A DNA stretch of 64,000 nt, from NCBI RefSeq assembly GCF_030269125.1, contig NZ_BSSM01000001.1, positions 1 to 64,000 of the forward strand, in the 5' to 3' direction. Below the pieces are notes generated by a model, which did no database searches, had not been told where the DNA came from, and saw only the letters and a list, made by a program, of their open reading frames with translations. How positions within the stretch are numbered: the first letter of the stretch is position 1; every line of letters begins with the position of its first letter. Below, piece by piece: positions 54,767 through 63,160 of this stretch. Made by a program: the position numbers and the translations under genes. Source of the DNA: Streptomyces hygroscopicus subsp. hygroscopicus. GTDB taxonomy: Bacteria > Actinomycetota > Actinomycetes > Streptomycetales > Streptomycetaceae.

Positions 54767-56463
54767 CGCGGCCGCTCCACGTCCGCTGACGGCGCAAGGG
54801 CGGGGGCCTGCACGGCGAGAACGGCAAGGTCGTCGTGGTCGGCTCCGGCCAGCCACTGTCCGGTGCGCAGGTCGATCCGCTCGGCGACCGCGCCGGCCGG
54901 CATGCCGAGGCAGGCGGCCAGGTCGCGCATCAACCGCCGTTCGCCGTACATCTCCTGCTCCGTCGGCCCACCGCGCGCCTCGGTCACACCGTCGCTGTAC
55001 AACAGCAACAGTTCGCCGGCTGCCAGCCGGATCTCCGTCTGGTGGAAGTCCGGGTCGGGCAGGGCGCCGACCAGCGTCCCACCGATGTGCACCTCGTCCA
55101 CCCTGCCGTCCTTGCGCAGCACCAGTGGTGGCACATGCCCGCCACCTGCAAGCACGACGACCAGCGCGCCGTCTCGCGCCGAACCGACGGACCCCGTCAC
55201 CAGTGTCGTGAAGGGAGTGGGATCTCCCTCCCAAAGCGCCTCATTGAGCAGCTGCAGCATCCTTACGGGCCGGGATTCCACCAGAGCCAGCGATCGGAGG
55301 CTCTGCCGCACCCGTCCGGCGAACACCGCCGCCTCGACTCCCTTGCCGCAGACGTCGCCGAAAAAGAAGCCGACACCGCCCTCGGCGTCCGCCCGGACCT
55401 GATAGAAGTCGCCGCCGAGCCGCAACGTTTCGCGGGCGGGCCGGTACGCGGCCCCGAGGTGGACCCCCGCCACGTGCGGAAGCGGGTCGGGTTCCAGCCC
55501 GTCCTGCAGCACGGCAGCGGTGTGCACCTGCTCGGCATAGAAAGTCGCGGCCTCCAGCGCGAGGCTCGCACGCGCGGCGAACTGCCGCGCCAACTCGACG
55601 TCCGCCGCGCCGAAGCCCGTCCGCTGCGGCCCGTGCGCCAGCACCAGTACGCCGGCCGGCATCCCGGGCCCGGGGAGCGTGACCACCAAGGCCTGACCAG
55701 CCGGACTCGGATCCCGCGGCAGCGCTCCGCCCAGCCGCACCACTTCCTGCCAGTCGCACAGTACGGGCTGTTCCACCAGTCCTCTCAGGGCGTGGGCCAC
55801 TGACGGAGCCTGGTCCAACGCCACTGCCGGCAACTGGCCGGCGCACTCGTCCGGCCCGTAGAGGTGCCAGGCCACGCAACGTCCCCGGACCGGCAGGAAC
55901 AGGATGGCCGTGTCCGCCAGGGCGGGGACCGCCACCCGCACCACCGCACGCACCGTACGGCCGTGGTGGAGGGAGGCCGCGAGCTGCTTCCCCGCCTCCG
56001 CCAGGAAGGCGGAGCGGGCCCGCTCGGCCATCAGCTCGTTCTGGCGCTCATGGGCCGCGCTGTCGTCGCGCACCAACCACACGCAGTGACCGGCTAGAGT
56101 CCCGTGGCCCTGCAACACCACCCGGTGCCCTGACAACCGCCGCCCGTCGGAGACTGTCTCGAAGCAGTCCACACCCTCGGCCATGGCACGCGACAGCGGC
56201 CCGCGGAGCGGCTCACCGATGCGCAGCTGAGGGAAGAGTCGTTCCGCCTGGACGTTGCACCAGCTCGGCAACCCGGCCGCGTCGCAGACTACGACGGCCT
56301 GATCCACTAGATCCAGCAACCTCGCGGACACGCCGGCCGGCAGTCCTGGTGTCGCCGGCGTGGCACGCGGCTCCTCCTGTCGGCGCGACGCAGCAGGCGA
56401 ACGCAGGAGCGAAAGACCCGGCGCCTGCTTGCGCCGGGGTGTCTCGCGGCCGCCGCTGGTCAC
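54763..56463 (-). CDS. SpoIIE-type PP2C phosphatase with PAS and GAF domains
   Basis: 566 residues from GTG 56463. A PAS domain (LLDLVDQAVVVCDAAGLPSWCN, ~44-110), a GAF domain (AEAGKQLAASLHHGRTVRAVV to ~330) and a C-terminal PP2C/SpoIIE domain (YRPARETLRLGGDFYQVRAD, FFGDVCGKGVEAAVF, LLYSDGVTEAR, DDLAVLAVQ) with metal-binding Asp. It dephosphorylates anti-sigma antagonist proteins in partner-switching. It is followed by, and translationally coupled to, the B12-binding gene. The frame is open to 56736 but lacks a better start, so the N-terminus is uncertain. Confidence 0.88.
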   Translation of the reverse strand: MTSGGRETPRRKQAPGLSLLRSPAASRRQEEPRATPATPGLPAGVSARLLDLVDQAVVVCDAAGLPSWCNVQAERLFPQLRIGEPLRGPLSRAMAEGVDCFETVSDGRRLSGHRVVLQGHGTLAGHCVWLVRDDSAAHERQNELMAERARSAFLAEAGKQLAASLHHGRTVRAVVRVAVPALADTAILFLPVRGRCVAWHLYGPDECAGQLPAVALDQAPSVAHALRGLVEQPVLCDWQEVVRLGGALPRDPSPAGQALVVTLPGPGMPAGVLVLAHGPQRTGFGAADVELARQFAARASLALEAATFYAEQVHTAAVLQDGLEPDPLPHVAGVHLGAAYRPARETLRLGGDFYQVRADAEGGVGFFFGDVCGKGVEAAVFAGRVRQSLRSLALVESRPVRMLQLLNEALWEGDPTPFTTLVTGSVGSARDGALVVVLAGGGHVPPLVLRKDGRVDEVHIGGTLVGALPDPDFHQTEIRLAAGELLLLYSDGVTEARGGPTEQEMYGERRLMRDLAACLGMPAGAVAERIDLRTGQWLAGADHDDLAVLAVQAPALAPSADVERPR

Positions 56464-56734
56464 CGCCGGCTCACGCTGTCGTCGGCCACGGGGCACGGGA
56501 GACCTACCGCATGGCAAGGCAGGTTGTCCATCAGCTGGATCACCGCCCTCTTCGCATCGTCCGAAGACTCCCCCCGAAGCAACGGTAGCGCGCTCTCGAC
56601 AGGGCCGTCGTGGGGTCCCGCGGGTCAGGGTCGGGCGGATGCGCGGGCAGCGGCACCAGACTTCCCCTCGCCCGGACGGACGGCGAGGAATCGGGTCGGG
56701 TCTTACCGCGCACGTCACGGGGCATGTATCCGTC

Positions 56735-57247
56735 ATGCGAGTTCTGGCACCTTCCAGGCGCCGTGAGACGAAGCGCCGCTGGCCCGCTTACGCGCTGGCT
56801 GCGGCCGCGGTGACGACTACGGCGGTGACCGGCGCGCGAGCCGTGGATCCCCACAGCGCCTGGTACGAAACCTTGTCCAAACCGCCATGGCAGCCACCCT
56901 CGTGGGCGTTCGGTGCAGTATGGACCCCCTTGTACGGGAGCATCGCCTTCGCCGCCGGGCACGCCGCGAACCGGACAGGTGGCGGCGAGCGCCGTCGGCT
57001 GGTCGGGGCACTGGCTGCGAACCTGGCCCTGAACGCGTCCTGGAGCTGGCTGTTCTTTACCGCCAGGAGCCCCCGGACCGGTCTCGTCGGCACCGCCCTC
57101 CTCACTCTGAGCACTCTGGACGTCCTGCGGGTGACCGCCCGTGTCGACCGGACCGCCGCGGCGGCCCTGATCCCGTATGCGGCCTGGTGCGCCTTCGCCA
57201 CCACCCTCAACGCCGACATCGTCCGCCGGAACGGCGGCTGCCGATAA
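56735..57247 (+). CDS. TspO/MBR-family protein
   Basis: 170 residues. Five membrane helices. WYETLSKPPWQPPSWAFGAVWTPLYG is the family signature (tryptophan- and proline-rich), with LNASWSWLFFTARSP and AAALIPYAAWCAFATTLNADIVRRN near the end. TspO binds porphyrins and regulates tetrapyrrole or stress metabolism. It is divergent from the phosphatase gene. TspO beside a B12 photoreceptor-like protein suggests a light/tetrapyrrole theme. Confidence 0.9.
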   Translation: MRVLAPSRRRETKRRWPAYALAAAAVTTTAVTGARAVDPHSAWYETLSKPPWQPPSWAFGAVWTPLYGSIAFAAGHAANRTGGGERRRLVGALAANLALNASWSWLFFTARSPRTGLVGTALLTLSTLDVLRVTARVDRTAAAALIPYAAWCAFATTLNADIVRRNGGCR

Positions 57248-57775
57248 GCCCTCCGGCCTGACGGCCGGCGACGGTCGCTGATGCCCTGCCCAGGCGACGA
57301 GAGTCAGACGTTGTCAGAGGTGCTCATTGACAACCGCTAAGCCCCTCCGCCATACCCAAAGCCCATGAGTACACCTGTTCCTGCCGCCAGGGCCGCCACC
57401 GTGGGTGCTGGGCTGACGTCCAGTCAGCGACCCACCCGGGCCGGGGCACCCGTCCTGCACCGAGGACTACGCGTTCCGCGTGGCCGGCACCTGACGCCGC
57501 GCGATCGATGGCAGAGGCGTCAAGTGCGAACCCGCCGGCAAGGATCGCCAATCGCGGAGAGCAACCGTCCAACCCATTGCAGTGATCAATAAGTCAGATA
57601 CAAAGGGCAAATGGGACATTAATTCACGGCATGGGCACCGTGCAGCACGCAGCCCGGTTGTTCACCGTGAAAACCGTGAGACGAATGCGAGAGGCAGGAC
57701 CCGGAGCGCACCGGAGGCCGCTTCCTCGCGAACGAGAAAACGGCCTCCGACCTTCGACAATGGGATAAACCCTTG
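57248..57775. other. 528-base AT-richer stretch before the tRNA-Pro
   Basis: Its composition is less GC-rich than the neighbours (for example 57580-57670). No convincing gene is seen; a 75-residue + frame from 57365 and an 82-residue minus frame are unsupported. It is the inner edge of the putative island. Confidence 0.5.
57712..57749 (-). terminator. Hairpin 3' of the third tRNA-Pro
   Basis: CGGAGGCCG (57712-57720) pairs with CGGCCTCCG (57741-57749), with an inner CTCG/CGAG stem. It is unrelated to the terminator at 15692, consistent with DNA brought in by an integrated element. Confidence 0.6.
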
Positions 57776-57849
<74 letters not shown>

Positions 57850-57975
57850 GCGCCGTTTGACCTGCGGTTTCCCCGGTCACAACGTGCAAGGAAACAATAC
57901 CGCACTCGGCTCGGTGATCGCGCACGACTTCCGGGGGTTGACCTCAAGTTTGGTCGAGGTTGCAGGCTGTCGTCC

Positions 57976-58683
57976 ATGACGATCACAGCGGACGAACACC
58001 GCACCCACGGGTACGCCGACCTGCCTGGTCTCATGAGCCTGATGACGGGGGACGAGAAACACGGCCCGGCGGCCACCTCCACGCTCGACGTGCTGTGGGT
58101 GCTCTACGACCGGGTGCTGCGGGTCACGCCGGAGCGGGCGGAGGATCCGGGCCGGGACCGGTTCCTGCTGAGCAAGGGACACGGTCCGATGGCCTACTAC
58201 GCGGTGCTGGCCGCCAAGGGCTTCCTGCCGGTCGGCTGGCTGCCCGGTTTCGGCTCGTACGACTCCCCGCTCGGCCACCACCCGGACCGGGTGCTGGTGC
58301 CGGGCGCCGAGATCGGCAGCGGGTCGCTCGGGCACGGGCTGCCGATCGGTGTGGGCACCGCACTGGGGCTGCGGGCGCAGGGCCTGCACGATCCGGCGGT
58401 CTGGGTGCTGATCGGGGACGCCGAACTGGACGAGGGCAGCAACCACGAGGCCATCGCCTTCGCGGGACCCGCCGGGCTGGACCGGCTGCACACCGTGGTG
58501 GTGGACAACGCCTCCGCCAGCCATGCGCGGCCCGGCGGTATCGCCGCGCGGTTCGAGGCGGCGGGCTGGTCGGCGGCGACCGTCGACGGGCGGGATCACG
58601 CGGCTCTGTACGAGGCGTTCACGGCGCCGCATCCGGGGCGCCCGCGCGTGGTCGTGGCCCGGGTCGAGCCGAAGAACGCCTGA
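57976..58683 (+). CDS. Transketolase, N-terminal (TPP-binding) subunit
   Basis: 235 residues, the size of split-transketolase N-subunits. Thiamin-PP and metal-site motif: GDAELDEGSNHEA, within ...IGSGSLGHGLPIGVGTALGLRAQG. FLLSKGHGPMAYYAVLAAKG is the conserved SKGHG block. It works as a heterodimer with the next gene product, transferring two-carbon units. Confidence 0.94.
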   Translation: MTITADEHRTHGYADLPGLMSLMTGDEKHGPAATSTLDVLWVLYDRVLRVTPERAEDPGRDRFLLSKGHGPMAYYAVLAAKGFLPVGWLPGFGSYDSPLGHHPDRVLVPGAEIGSGSLGHGLPIGVGTALGLRAQGLHDPAVWVLIGDAELDEGSNHEAIAFAGPAGLDRLHTVVVDNASASHARPGGIAARFEAAGWSAATVDGRDHAALYEAFTAPHPGRPRVVVARVEPKNA

Positions 58684-58727
58684 AACACGTCTTACTCTCC
58701 CTCACGCTCCGAAAGGGCGGCATCTTT

Positions 58728-59651
58728 ATGGACACCATGCGTGACCGTTTCGCTCCCGTCGTCTCCCGGCTCCTCGACGAGGACCCGCGGGTCGCGGTGG
58801 TCCTCGCCGAGATCGGCAAGGACGCCTTCCACGAGGCCGTCGCCCGGCATCCCGCACGGGTGATCAACGTCGGTATCCGCGAGCAACTGCTGGTGGGGGC
58901 GGCGGCCGGGATGGCCCTGACCGGTCTGCGGCCGGTCGTCCACACCTTCGCCAGCTTTCTGGTGGAGCGGCCGTTCGAGCAGGTCAAACTGGACTTCGGG
59001 CACCAGGGCACGGGCGCGGTGCTGGTGAGCGCGGCCGCCTCCTTCGACTGGCCGGCCGGCGGGTTCACGCACATGGCGCCGGGCGACGTGGCCCTGCTGG
59101 ACACCCTGGACGGCTGGACCGTCCATGTGCCGGGCCACCCCGACGAGGCCGAGACCCTGCTGCGCCACGCGGTCGCCGCGGGCGACGACCGGGTGTACGT
59201 ACGCCTGTCCGTGCAGTCCAACCGGCAGGCGCGGCCGGTCGACGGCGCGCGGTTCCTGACCGTACGGGAGGGACGTGCCGGTGTCGTCATCGCCGTCGGG
59301 CCGCTGCTGGACGCGGTGCTCGACGCGACGGAGGGCATGGACGCGACCGTGCTGTACGCGACGACCGTACGCCCGTTCGACACGGCCGGGCTGCGCCGGG
59401 CGAGCGAGGCGGCGGGGACGGACGTGGTGCTGGTCGAGCCCTATCTCGCCGGGACGTCGACCGGCGCCGCGAACGACGCCCTCGCGGACCTCCCCCACCG
59501 CGTCCTCGGCCTCGGCGTCGACCGCAGGGAACTGCGCCGCTACGGCACGGTCGAGGAGCACACGGCCGCGCACGGCCTGGACGCGCGGGGGTTGCGGGAG
59601 CGGATCGGGGGGTTCCTGGGAGCGGCGGCGGGAGTGGGCTCGGGGGTGTGA
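58728..59651 (+). CDS. Transketolase, C-terminal subunit
   Basis: 307 residues from ATG 58728. Pyrimidine-binding domain: INVGIREQLLVGAAAGMALTG (Glu of the TPP aminopyrimidine contact) and HTFASFLVERPFEQVKLDFGHQGTG; the transketolase C domain follows (DVVLVEPYLAGTSTGAANDAL). 44 bases after the N-subunit gene. Together they give one transketolase. The two-gene form typically serves special pathways such as sugar antibiotic or apiose-type metabolism; no partner pathway is visible here. Confidence 0.93.
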   Translation: MDTMRDRFAPVVSRLLDEDPRVAVVLAEIGKDAFHEAVARHPARVINVGIREQLLVGAAAGMALTGLRPVVHTFASFLVERPFEQVKLDFGHQGTGAVLVSAAASFDWPAGGFTHMAPGDVALLDTLDGWTVHVPGHPDEAETLLRHAVAAGDDRVYVRLSVQSNRQARPVDGARFLTVREGRAGVVIAVGPLLDAVLDATEGMDATVLYATTVRPFDTAGLRRASEAAGTDVVLVEPYLAGTSTGAANDALADLPHRVLGLGVDRRELRRYGTVEEHTAAHGLDARGLRERIGGFLGAAAGVGSGV

Positions 59652-59720
59652 GGCACAGGGCCACGGGGGCGTGGGGGCGTGGTCGCGGTTCGGCGGCGGG
59701 GTCGCGGTCGGGGAGGCCGG

Positions 59721-61322
59721 TCAGCTCGGGGCCGGAGCGTACTCGCCGGCCTTCGGTTCCGGGTGGGCGTCGGCCCGTACCAGGTTGCGTATCGCGGGGA
59801 CGGCGAGGAGGAAGGCGACCACGGCGAGGCTGGTCGCCGACGCGACCAGCAGGACGTGGTCGGCGCCCAGGACGCCGGCCGCCGGGCCCGCGAGGGCCTG
59901 GCCGATCGGCATCATGGCCAGCGAGCCCGCGACGTCGTAGGAGTGGATGCGGTTGAGGGCCTCGGCCGGGACCTGCGTCAGTACGCTCGTCGCCCACATC
60001 ACGCCCCAGAAGGAGATCCCCGCCCCGGCGAGCGCCGCGCCCGCCGCGACGGCCGGCACGTCCAGGCCGAGTCCCACGGCGCCGGGGAAGGTGAAGTAGA
60101 GGCACAGGAACAGCGAGCCCGCCCTGAGCATGCGGCGGGGACGCAGCCGCATGGCGAACAGGCCGCCGACGACGGTGCCCGCGCCGAGGGCCGAGTTCAC
60201 GAGGCCGTAGGCGCGGGCACCGTGGTGCTGGACCACCTCGGTGGCCACCAGCGGGACGGTCGGGCCGTACACCGCGATCATGTACAGACACCAGATGGCG
60301 ATCACGGCCCACAGCCAGGTCCGGGACGTGAACTCGCGCCAGCCCTGCGCCAGATCAGTCCGCAGCGCGCGCAGACCCCGGCCGGTGGCCGCGAGCGTGC
60401 CCGGGGGCAGCGGCCGCAGCCGGAGCAGGCACAGGGCGCTGACCGCGTAGGTCCCGGCGTGCGCGGCGAAGACACCGCCGGGCGAGGCGAACCCGACGAG
60501 GAGACCGGCGACGACAGGGCCCGCGAGCTGGGAGGAGGACTCGGCGACGCGGATCGCGGCGTTGGCGCCCTGGACGTCGGCGGCGAGCCGGGGCACCGTG
60601 CTGGCCACGCCGGGCTGGAACACGGCGGCGGCCGTGCCGTTGACGAAGCCGATGACGCATAGTTCCCACAGCACCACATGCCCGTCGAAGAAGAGCCCCG
60701 CGGCGAGGGACTGGGTACAGACCCGCGTCAGGTCGGCGCCGATCATCAGCCGCCGCGTACTGAACCGGTCGGCGATCACCCCGCCGAAGACGACCAGCCC
60801 GGCGAAGGCCGCGGTCGACGCCGCCATGGCGAGCCCCACCGCGCCCGCGCCGTACCCGTGCTCCAGCAACCCGGCGGCCAGTGCCACGGGCAACATCGTG
60901 TCGCCGAGCCGGGCCACGGCCCGAGCCACGAAGAACAGTCCGAAGTCCCGCGACCAGACCCGCCGAGCCCGAGCATCCCCCGGCCGCACGCCCGCCCGGC
61001 CCCGCACCCGGGCATCCACCCGCCCGCCCGACCGTGCCACCGCCCCGCGGTCCGGCCCCGCACCGGACGGCCCGCCCGCCCCGGCCTCCAACCGCCCGCC
61101 GCTCCCCACGCCCGACCGCCCGCCCACCGGGCCCAGGGCCTCGCCGCCATCCATCCCCCCGGCCGACCGCCCCACCGACCCGGCACCCGACGGCCCGCCC
61201 CGCTCCACGCCAGCCCCCGACGCCACGTCCGGCCGTCCTCCCGGCCCGGTCCGCTGGTCGTCACGACCCGGCACACCCCCGTCAAGGGCACAGTCCCGGT
61301 CCGGCCCCGCCACCCCGCTCAC
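59721..61322 (-). CDS. MFS transporter with a long Gly-rich N-terminal tail
   Basis: 533 residues from GTG 61322, which has AGAGGGGAAC at good spacing. The first ~110 residues are low-complexity Gly/Arg/Asp; the twelve-helix MFS (DHA3-like) starts at FFVARAVARLGDTMLPVALAAGLLE and has the motif GGVIADRFSTRRLMIGADL. The tail could instead be untranslated: GTG 60989 would give a 422-residue protein of normal length, but its ribosome site is weak. Probably a drug or metabolite exporter. Confidence 0.8.
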   Translation of the reverse strand: MSGVAGPDRDCALDGGVPGRDDQRTGPGGRPDVASGAGVERGGPSGAGSVGRSAGGMDGGEALGPVGGRSGVGSGGRLEAGAGGPSGAGPDRGAVARSGGRVDARVRGRAGVRPGDARARRVWSRDFGLFFVARAVARLGDTMLPVALAAGLLEHGYGAGAVGLAMAASTAAFAGLVVFGGVIADRFSTRRLMIGADLTRVCTQSLAAGLFFDGHVVLWELCVIGFVNGTAAAVFQPGVASTVPRLAADVQGANAAIRVAESSSQLAGPVVAGLLVGFASPGGVFAAHAGTYAVSALCLLRLRPLPPGTLAATGRGLRALRTDLAQGWREFTSRTWLWAVIAIWCLYMIAVYGPTVPLVATEVVQHHGARAYGLVNSALGAGTVVGGLFAMRLRPRRMLRAGSLFLCLYFTFPGAVGLGLDVPAVAAGAALAGAGISFWGVMWATSVLTQVPAEALNRIHSYDVAGSLAMMPIGQALAGPAAGVLGADHVLLVASATSLAVVAFLLAVPAIRNLVRADAHPEPKAGEYAPAPS

Positions 61323-61384
61323 CCCGTTCCCCTCTCTCGACCGCGCGGCATCATCCCACGTCCCCTTCCCGGCCACCGGAGTTC

Positions 61385-61744
61385 TCACGGAGTGGGCGGG
61401 AGGCCCAACTCGGGGTGGGAGTCGAGGAGTCGGGGCGGGGCGGCCTGGCGCCAGGAGTCGGCGAGGATGTCGCGGAGTTCGGCCTCGTCCTCCAGAGACG
61501 CGAGCCGCGCTCTGATCCAGGCGAACTGCGCCTCGTGCCCGGCGATCCAGAACTTCTCCGGTTCGGCCAGCACCAGTTCGTCCCGCTCCTCCTTCGGACA
61601 GCGCACGGCGACGGACGTCTCGTCCTCGGTCAAGGTCGCGAACATCTTCCCGGCCACCCGGAACGTGGGCATGTTCCAGGCGGTCTTCTCCGTGGTGTCC
61701 GGGAAGGACAGCGCGACACGTCGTACATCTTCGGCATCCGGCAT
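61385..61744 (-). CDS. MmcQ/YjbR-family DNA-binding protein
   Basis: 119 residues from ATG 61744. The family signature is DVRRVALSFPDTTEKTAWNMPTFRV near the N-terminus, VAVRCPKEERDELVLAEPEKFWIAGHEA in the middle, and a C-terminal DSHPELGLPP. The family has a CyaY-like fold and is thought to bind DNA; its role in actinobacteria is unknown. Confidence 0.9.
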   Translation of the reverse strand: MPDAEDVRRVALSFPDTTEKTAWNMPTFRVAGKMFATLTEDETSVAVRCPKEERDELVLAEPEKFWIAGHEAQFAWIRARLASLEDEAELRDILADSWRQAAPPRLLDSHPELGLPPTP

Positions 61745-61927
61745 GCCACGCACCGTAGCGCCTGCCACTGACAGTCACCCGGCCGGTCGGACCGGCCGGC
61801 GGCGGGCCCCGGACGACGAGCCCGGACCCCGTGTCTGCGCCGGCGCCCGTCCGTCGCACGCCTCCGGACGCGCCGTGCCGGGGCCACGTCCTCCCGGTCG
61901 GGTTTCCCCGGCGCGGTCGAGCCGCGC

Positions 61928-61982
61928 GAACGACCGGAGCGGACCGGCCGGCCGCGCGGACGACCGGAGCGGACCGGCCGGT
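61928..61982. repeat. Two direct repeats of about 22 bp
   Basis: ACGACCGGAGCGGACCGGCC occurs twice (near 61929 and 61959) within a GC-rich gap that has no clear gene. Confidence 0.55.
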
Positions 61983-62036
61983 CTCGCGCCCGTCGGCCGA
62001 CGCCCACCGGACCGGACGCCCGGGAGAAGACCGTCG

Positions 62037-62270
62037 GTGCCCGCCGACGCCGAGGTCCGCGACCGGGCCGGCGCGTACATCGGCGAGCTGCTCGTGCGGA
62101 CCGCCGGGGCGCCGCCACGGCAGCCCCGGCGGGGGCTCGCCCAGGGCAGCGACGAGACGCCGGTCCCCGCCGCCCGTCGATCAGGCGCCGGCCACCTCGC
62201 CGACGGCCTCGCCCGCTACGGCACGCTCACGTCCGGGCCGCCGACCCCAGCGCCTCCAGCACCGGCCTGA
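62037..62270 (+). CDS. Possible small protein, 77 residues
   Basis: GTG 62037 has GGGAGAAG eight bases upstream. The product (PADAEVRDRAGAYIGELLVRTAGAPP, then Ala/Gly/Pro-rich) looks partly protein-like at the N-terminus. It overlaps the convergent LysR gene by 44 bases and may be a truncated remnant. I do not recognise a family. Confidence 0.35.
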   Translation: MPADAEVRDRAGAYIGELLVRTAGAPPRQPRRGLAQGSDETPVPAARRSGAGHLADGLARYGTLTSGPPTPAPPAPA

Positions 62271-63129
62271 TCAGCGGATGTCCCTCCGCGCCCCGGCGCA
62301 CCGCGGCGAAGACACGGCGGGTGGGGGCCACGCCGTCGACGGGCCGGACGATCACGTCGGTGAGGTCCATGCCGCGCAGGGCGGAGCGGGGCACGAGGGC
62401 GACGCCCGCGTCGGCGGAGGCGAGGGCGACGACGGCGCGGAAGTCGTCGGAGGAGTGTTCGAGGCGGGGCTGGAAGCCGGCGCTCTCGCAGGCGAGGACG
62501 ACGACGTCGTGGCAGGGGTTGCCGGGGTAGGGCCCGATCCAGGGGTCCTTCGCCAGCTCCGCGAGCGGGACCTCGGCCGAGCCGGCGAGGCGGTGGCCGA
62601 CGGGGACGACGGCGTCGAACGGCTCGGCGTAGAGCGGGACATGGGTGAGACGGGGGTCGTCCGCGGGCGGTGCGCCCCGGTACTCGACGGCCACCGCCAC
62701 GTCCACCTGCCGGTCGAGCACCATCGGCAGGCTGGCGTCGCCCTCCGCGTCCCGCACGCGGATGCGTATGCCGGGCGCGGTGGTGGCGAGGCGGGCCACG
62801 GCGGGAGCCACGACCTGGGCGATGCCGGTCGCGAAGGCCGCCACGGTGACCGTGCCGGCCTCTCCCGAGCCGTACGCCGCGAGTTCCGCCTCGGCGCGCT
62901 CCAGCTGGGCGAGGACCGCGTTGGTGTGGCCGAGCAGGATCTCCCCGGCCGGTGTGAGCCGTACGCCTTTGGCGCCCCGCTCGACGAGCCGGTGGCCGGT
63001 CTCCTGCTCCAGGGCCGTCAGCTGCTGGGAGACGGCCGAGGGGGTGAGATAGAGCGCGGCGGCCGCCGCGGTGACCGTGCGGTGGTCGGCCACCGCACGG
63101 AGGATGTGGAGCCGCCGTGCCTCGATCAT
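62227..63129 (-). CDS. LysR-family regulator
   Basis: 300 residues. The HTH is ARRLHILRAVADHRTVTAAAAALYLTPSAVSQQLTALEQETGHRLVERGAKGVRLTPAG, followed by a substrate-binding domain. It starts only 31 bases after the kbl stop on the same strand, so it is likely the last gene of a kbl operon and may control threonine or glycine use. The effector is unknown. Confidence 0.93.
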   Translation of the reverse strand: MIEARRLHILRAVADHRTVTAAAAALYLTPSAVSQQLTALEQETGHRLVERGAKGVRLTPAGEILLGHTNAVLAQLERAEAELAAYGSGEAGTVTVAAFATGIAQVVAPAVARLATTAPGIRIRVRDAEGDASLPMVLDRQVDVAVAVEYRGAPPADDPRLTHVPLYAEPFDAVVPVGHRLAGSAEVPLAELAKDPWIGPYPGNPCHDVVVLACESAGFQPRLEHSSDDFRAVVALASADAGVALVPRSALRGMDLTDVIVRPVDGVAPTRRVFAAVRRGAEGHPLIRPVLEALGSAART

Positions 63130-63160
63130 GCCCCCGATTATCCCAGGCGATATCGCCTGG

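Noticed and set aside
53711..55234. 507-residue minus frame reading from within the phosphatase gene into the B12 gene
   Set aside because: The first 156 codons are in a different phase from the real phosphatase; the coupled GTG at 54766 is the proper start.
53711..57247. Complete integrative conjugative element
   Set aside because: No integrase, excisionase, replication or transfer gene is visible between the repeats.
57365..57592. 75-residue + strand frame between tspO and the tRNA
   Set aside because: No ribosome site, low-complexity Arg-rich product, no domain.
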